Of a stretch of 64,000 nt of DNA, positions 61,373 through 64,000 are shown one piece after another. The stretch comes from Pantoea allii (GTDB taxonomy: Bacteria; Pseudomonadota; Gammaproteobacteria; Enterobacterales; Enterobacteriaceae), in assembly GCF_002307475.1 (NCBI RefSeq), contig NZ_NTMH01000024.1, positions 22,566-86,565 of the forward strand, written 5' to 3'. A program made the translations under genes and the position numbers. The stretch's first letter is position 1, and every line of letters begins with the position of its first letter. The notes below the pieces were generated by a model, which searched no databases, was not told the DNA's origin, and worked only from the letters and a program-made list of their open reading frames with translations.

Positions 61373-61822
61373 CTACCTCCGGCGCGCCTCGGTATTGTGG
61401 AAGAACCAGGTGACCACGCCCAGCAGGTGCAGCTCCTCCGGATAAATCACCGGATAGGCTGGGTTCATCGGGTGCAGCGCAATCTGTGGCTGCAGCTGCA
61501 GGCGCTTGACGGTGAACTCCCCGCTGACCTCCGCGATGACGATGTCACCGTGCGTGGCTTCTTTCGCGCGATCGACGACCATCACGTCCCCGTCATACAG
61601 CCCCAGGTCTTCCATGCTGCTGCCGCTGGCGCGTACGAAAAACGTGGCGGCCCGGTGGGTGATGCAGAGCTCGTTCAGGTCCAGCTCGGCCTCGACATAG
61701 TCGGTTGCTGGGGAGGGGAAACCGGCCGCGCAGCGTTCAACAAACAGCGGGATGCGCAACACGGGACGGATATCGGCAGGCCTGAATATCGTCAGCCCAC
61801 CCCGGGAGTATGTCGCTTTCAT
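61373..61822 (-). CDS. umuD: UmuD-like S24 peptidase, Pol V accessory subunit
   Basis: 149 aa. The self-cleavage site is Ala-Gly in CAAGFPSPA (about residues 33-34). The catalytic Ser is in ASGSSMEDLGLYDGD and the catalytic Lys in GEFTVKRLQL. RecA-stimulated cleavage yields UmuD', which joins UmuC. ATG 61822 is 82 bp downstream of a perfect LexA box. Confidence 0.96.
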   Translation of the reverse strand: MKATYSRGGLTIFRPADIRPVLRIPLFVERCAAGFPSPATDYVEAELDLNELCITHRAATFFVRASGSSMEDLGLYDGDVMVVDRAKEATHGDIVIAEVSGEFTVKRLQLQPQIALHPMNPAYPVIYPEELHLLGVVTWFFHNTEARRR

Positions 61823-61903
61823 GGCGCCGTTCTCCGGACTGAATGGCCTGAAGCCGGTGCGGCAGTGAATGATTCTGACATGATAAATCCCCCCTTAATA
61901 ATG

Positions 61904-61919
61904 CTGTATATAAAAACAG
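61904..61919 (-). promoter_or_regulatory. LexA box of the umuDC operon
   Basis: CTGTATATAAAAACAG, a perfect match to CTG-N10-CAG with the preferred TA-rich centre; on the minus strand it reads CTGTTTTTATATACAG and precedes umuD. It makes the operon SOS-inducible. Confidence 0.93.
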
Positions 61920-62040
61920 TATTATTGAGCCGGAGTCGCATGGCAAGGGGAACCGGACACCTGGCAATTCAGGGGACGCTTATCTTACTGAGCAGGCTAA
62001 TAATTTTTTTGTCAGGCAGTTTCAGTCAGGGGAGCGCGTA

Positions 62041-62610
62041 AGCAGTCGTTGCTGACATAAGTGAAATGACGCTTCCTCGACACGGCTGTTCGTTCCTCGC
62101 TCCGCTGCGGTACGCCTCAGCCATGTTCTGCGGCGAGCGTTGCCGGCTCACCTTTTAAGGGCGGTATTATCTGGCTGTGTGAACGTTGAACAGGGCAGGT
62201 GCATGAGGTCAGGCTTATTATGCGGGACAGACTGACTGTCACCCCTGCCGTGGCAGAAAAGCTGGGCCGCGTGTTTTACTCGCCCGGCTTCTGGATGGTC
62301 CGTCAGGCGATGTCGGAACTCAGGAAACTCAGTGAGGGGAGTTAAAAAAGCCCGGATAACCGGGCAAAAAGGACAAGTGACTACTCTTATGAGGCTTCTG
62401 GAAACTCACAGCACATTCATGATAAACAACGTACCGTGCAGTGGTACTCAAAAAATTTGTCAGTCTGTAAGAGGGCGTTACCGGCTTCATCTGCAGCCCT
62501 CTCCTGAGAGGACCGGGGTAAGACGCCGCTCCTGAATGTCATCTAGAACAGATACACTGTGCAGGTTTTTTAACTGAAGCATTCCATCTCATTTTAAAGC
62601 CTGCCGGTAA
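62041..62610. other. Intergenic region upstream of umuDC with small ORF and hairpins
   Basis: About 570 bp. A 41-codon frame (62220-62345, MRDRLTVTPAVAEKLGRVFY...) looks protein-like but has no clear ribosome site. A 67-codon frame at 62332-62535 overlaps it and is not convincing. The terminator-like hairpin at 62343-62365 lies between. Otherwise nothing clear. Confidence 0.35.
62343..62365 (-). terminator. Intrinsic terminator for minus-strand transcription
   Basis: GCCCGG-ATAA-CCGGGC; on the minus strand followed by TTTTTTAAC (complement of 62341-62349). It probably ends the transcript of the membrane protein gene at 62611-62931. Confidence 0.65.
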
Positions 62611-62931
62611 TCAGAAAAAAATCACTGACGAAAAGCGCACGGCAAATATTGCGCTCAGGATGAAGTGCGCCAGAAAAATGGCAAAAGCGATGCCGCCGAG
62701 TAAGACACTCAGAAAGGAGTGCTTCTCCTTAAGGATGAACGTCAGGCCGGACAGCACCGCCAGTGAAAGCAGGGCCTGCAGTACATGACTCACCGGGATC
62801 ACCCAGTAATGGCCTGCATATACACCCGCCTTGCTGATGGCCACAATCAGCGCGGTTCCACCGAATCCCCATCCCCAGAATGTTTTCGCCAGACTAAATT
62901 TTCCTGTCACAAGCGCCTTTAACATCGTCAT
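62611..62931 (-). CDS. Small membrane protein
   Basis: 106 aa with three predicted membrane spans (about 22-42, 45-65 and 74-98) and a short basic N-terminus. Not recognised. ATG 62931 follows CAGGGA. Confidence 0.55.
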   Translation of the reverse strand: MTMLKALVTGKFSLAKTFWGWGFGGTALIVAISKAGVYAGHYWVIPVSHVLQALLSLAVLSGLTFILKEKHSFLSVLLGGIAFAIFLAHFILSAIFAVRFSSVIFF

Positions 62932-63317
62932 TTCCCTGTCTTGACCCGGTTCGATCCGGGAAATTTAGCATTCAAAGACAGGCTCAACCAGAAACTTTCT
63001 GTGCTTCAGCGACGAAGGATGTCGCTGCGCTCCGCTTTTTTCCGGCGTCCCGCTTCGCCTGGCACCGGAGCGCCTCCCTTACTCATGAAGTGTTCTCTTC
63101 CTTTTTCCAGGGCCTGCACCGTGCCTTCACGTTAGCCGGGCCGCGTCGCCGTCAGGGGCGTCGTGCTCACCCGTTCCCCGCCGTGCGCGGGACATTCAGT
63201 CCGCTCCGGCGGCGCATGCGGCTTGCGCGTCCTCCCGTGACTGCTCCGCTTTTCGCCCGGCTGTTGTGGCGGCACGGCGCAGGTGAGGCCGTGCAACCAC
63301 TGACTGAGGAGCAAATC
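62932..63317. other. GC-rich leading-region-type DNA
   Basis: About 385 bp, strongly GC-rich with many short inverted repeats, for example CGACGAAGGATGTCG (63010-63024). Frames are open by chance (high GC), but none has a ribosome site before 63318. In F-like plasmids comparable segments contain single-strand promoters or primase sites; this is inference. Confidence 0.35.
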
Positions 63318-63428
63318 ATGCCCAGCCTGAGCAGCCCGCTGGAGTGGGGAGAAGAGAATGAGGACGGTCACGTCAGCGTGACCGGGCCGGACTGGATTAT
63401 TAACAACGTCGGGCACTACGGTGGCTGA
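63318..63428 (+). CDS. Very small unknown protein
   Basis: 36 aa (MPSLSSPLEWGEENEDGHVSVTG...), ATG 63318 after GAGGAGC, a good ribosome site. Longer in-frame starts upstream lie in GC-rich non-coding DNA. Acidic; no family recognised. Followed by a 35-bp gap and the next gene. Confidence 0.4.
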   Translation: MPSLSSPLEWGEENEDGHVSVTGPDWIINNVGHYGG

Positions 63429-63463
63429 CAGGAGGCGGCGGGGAAGCCCCGCCGGACAACGAC

Positions 63464-63829
63464 ATGAGAGAAATGACGGTACGTGAATTTAAGGCGCGCC
63501 TCGATGCCATCGGGGATGACGAGCTGTGCTGCGGCACCTTCTGGCTGACTGATGACTTCCTAAGCGTTGACCCGGCGCTGACGCGGGAAGAAATCGCAGC
63601 GGCGATGGATATTGCCGAAGACAACCATGACGCCAGCGAGGGATTCAACTGGTGGCATCTGGAACGGGCCATCAGCGAAATGAAAGTAAGCGTCACATCC
63701 ACACCGTCTTCCATTTCTGCCCGTGTTTCCTACCATGGACACTTTCACGAACATGGACACTACCGTGGACAGAAACACGCCTTACATCAGCAGACCCTGG
63801 ATCACTACAGCACTCAGCCTGCGGTTTAA
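63464..63829 (+). CDS. Conserved-looking plasmid protein with 3' end replaced by an IS end
   Basis: The open frame is 121 codons. Residues 1-86 look genuine (MTVREFKARLDAIGDDELCCGTFWLTDDFL, LTREEIAAAMDIAEDNHDASEGFNWWHLERAI). The final about 35 residues, rich in His (YHGHFHEHGHYRGQKH), are a different-frame reading of the IS21-like element that begins near 63724, so the original C-terminus has been lost or shortened. GTG/ATG choice: ATG 63464 or ATG 63473. Confidence 0.5.
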   Translation: MREMTVREFKARLDAIGDDELCCGTFWLTDDFLSVDPALTREEIAAAMDIAEDNHDASEGFNWWHLERAISEMKVSVTSTPSSISARVSYHGHFHEHGHYRGQKHALHQQTLDHYSTQPAV

Positions 63830-64000
63830 CGACGCCCTGACCTACCGTGAAATCGCTGAGCAACTGAACATCAGCACTTCCGCTACGCATAAAATGTTCA
63901 AGCGTTTTCGCCGTACGGGTATTAACTGGCCGCTGCCCGAAGACTACACGCCGGAACGGCTTGATGAGGAGCTTTACGCTTTCAATCTGGAAACGAATCT
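63724..64000 (+). mobile_element. IS21-like element, left end (runs off the window)
   Basis: Starting near TGTTTCCTACCATGGACACTT (63724), short repeats of ATGGACACT occur at 63735 and 63753, with a related GTGGACA at 63769. Such repeated TGGACAC boxes are typical of IS21-family ends where IstA binds. The istA frame begins here. The boundary is an estimate; the other end lies outside the window. Confidence 0.55.
63735..64000 (+). CDS. istA: IstA-like transposase of an IS21-family element (partial)
   Basis: 88 codons before the window ends, from ATG 63735 (or 63753). LSLRFNDALTYREIAEQLNISTSATHKMFKRF is a helix-turn-helix, followed by TGINWPLPEDYTPERLDEELY, a signature of the IstA N-terminus in the IS408/ISPpu-like branch of IS21. 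The integrase core and IstB should follow beyond base 64000. Confidence 0.7.
   Translation, partial: MDTFTNMDTTVDRNTPYISRPWITTALSLRFNDALTYREIAEQLNISTSATHKMFKRFRRTGINWPLPEDYTPERLDEELYAFNLETN

Noticed and set aside
1..64000. oriT, traM, traJ and traY
   Set aside because: Looked for near both edges of the tra block; they belong upstream of traU in F order, outside the left edge. No nic-like site with adjacent traM was seen.
1..64000. Antibiotic resistance genes, integrons, tRNA or rRNA genes
   Set aside because: None recognised on either strand.

Overview
The window is part of a large conjugative plasmid from an enterobacterium. The evidence is an F-type (MOBF / MPF-F) transfer region, a RepFIB-type initiator with iterons, a second initiator with an antisense copy-control RNA, a TP228-like parFG partition locus, a LexA-controlled umuDC pair, an Hha-like protein and an IS3-family element. 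Gene content fits Erwiniaceae-like or other Enterobacterales plasmids, but nothing fixes the genus.

Layout. 1-25 kb is the distal half of a tra operon on the + strand: end of traU, trbC, traN, traF, several small membrane proteins, trbB, traH, traG, a traS-like gene, traT, traD, traI and a DsbA-like oxidoreductase. Non-F cargo sits inside it: a YadA-type trimeric autotransporter between traT and traD, and two related membrane-anchored proteins with a transglutaminase-like Cys/His/Glu pattern on the opposite strand, one before traH and one after the end of the operon. 26.6-28.1 kb carries three minus-strand genes, one resembling fertility-inhibition (PFIN/FiwA-like) proteins. 28.6-30.4 kb is the RepA replicon (antisense RNA, possible pseudoknot, leader ORF, repA, DnaA boxes). 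31.2-32.6 kb is the RepFIB replicon with iterons on both sides of repB. oriT and the early tra genes are not in the window.

32.7-52.5 kb is accessory DNA: an hha-like gene, a doubly broken nuc (phospholipase D-like) gene, a DUF1173 gene, an Eag chaperone / PAAR-Rhs-WHH nuclease / SUKH immunity cassette, a small serine recombinase, a four-gene locus of unknown function built around a KAP P-loop NTPase, a ResD-like tyrosine recombinase and a small P-loop kinase-like protein.

52.5-60 kb is dense in stability and conflict modules: an AT-rich stretch with iteron-like repeats; a very probable undescribed type I toxin-antitoxin locus (31-codon hydrophobic peptide, Shine-Dalgarno hidden in a GTAA-looped hairpin, divergent antisense RNA that matches the toxin mRNA through a 25-bp direct repeat); an IS3/IS407-group element with 4-bp target duplication; a TenpIN-like type III toxin-antitoxin locus with only two RNA repeats; a phosphoribosyltransferase-SLOG gene pair; and parFG with an 11-box, 8-bp-period GCTC array between the genes. 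60-64 kb has umuDC under a LexA box, small leading-region-type genes and the start of an IS21-like istA that runs off the end.

The left part moves the plasmid, the centre replicates it, and the right part keeps it in the cell and probably mediates competition and phage or plasmid conflict. Best candidates for new biology are the type I toxin-antitoxin locus (53.28-53.78 kb), the KAP locus (42.6-49.4 kb), the PRTase-SLOG pair (56.3-57.4 kb) and the twin transglutaminase-like proteins in the tra region.
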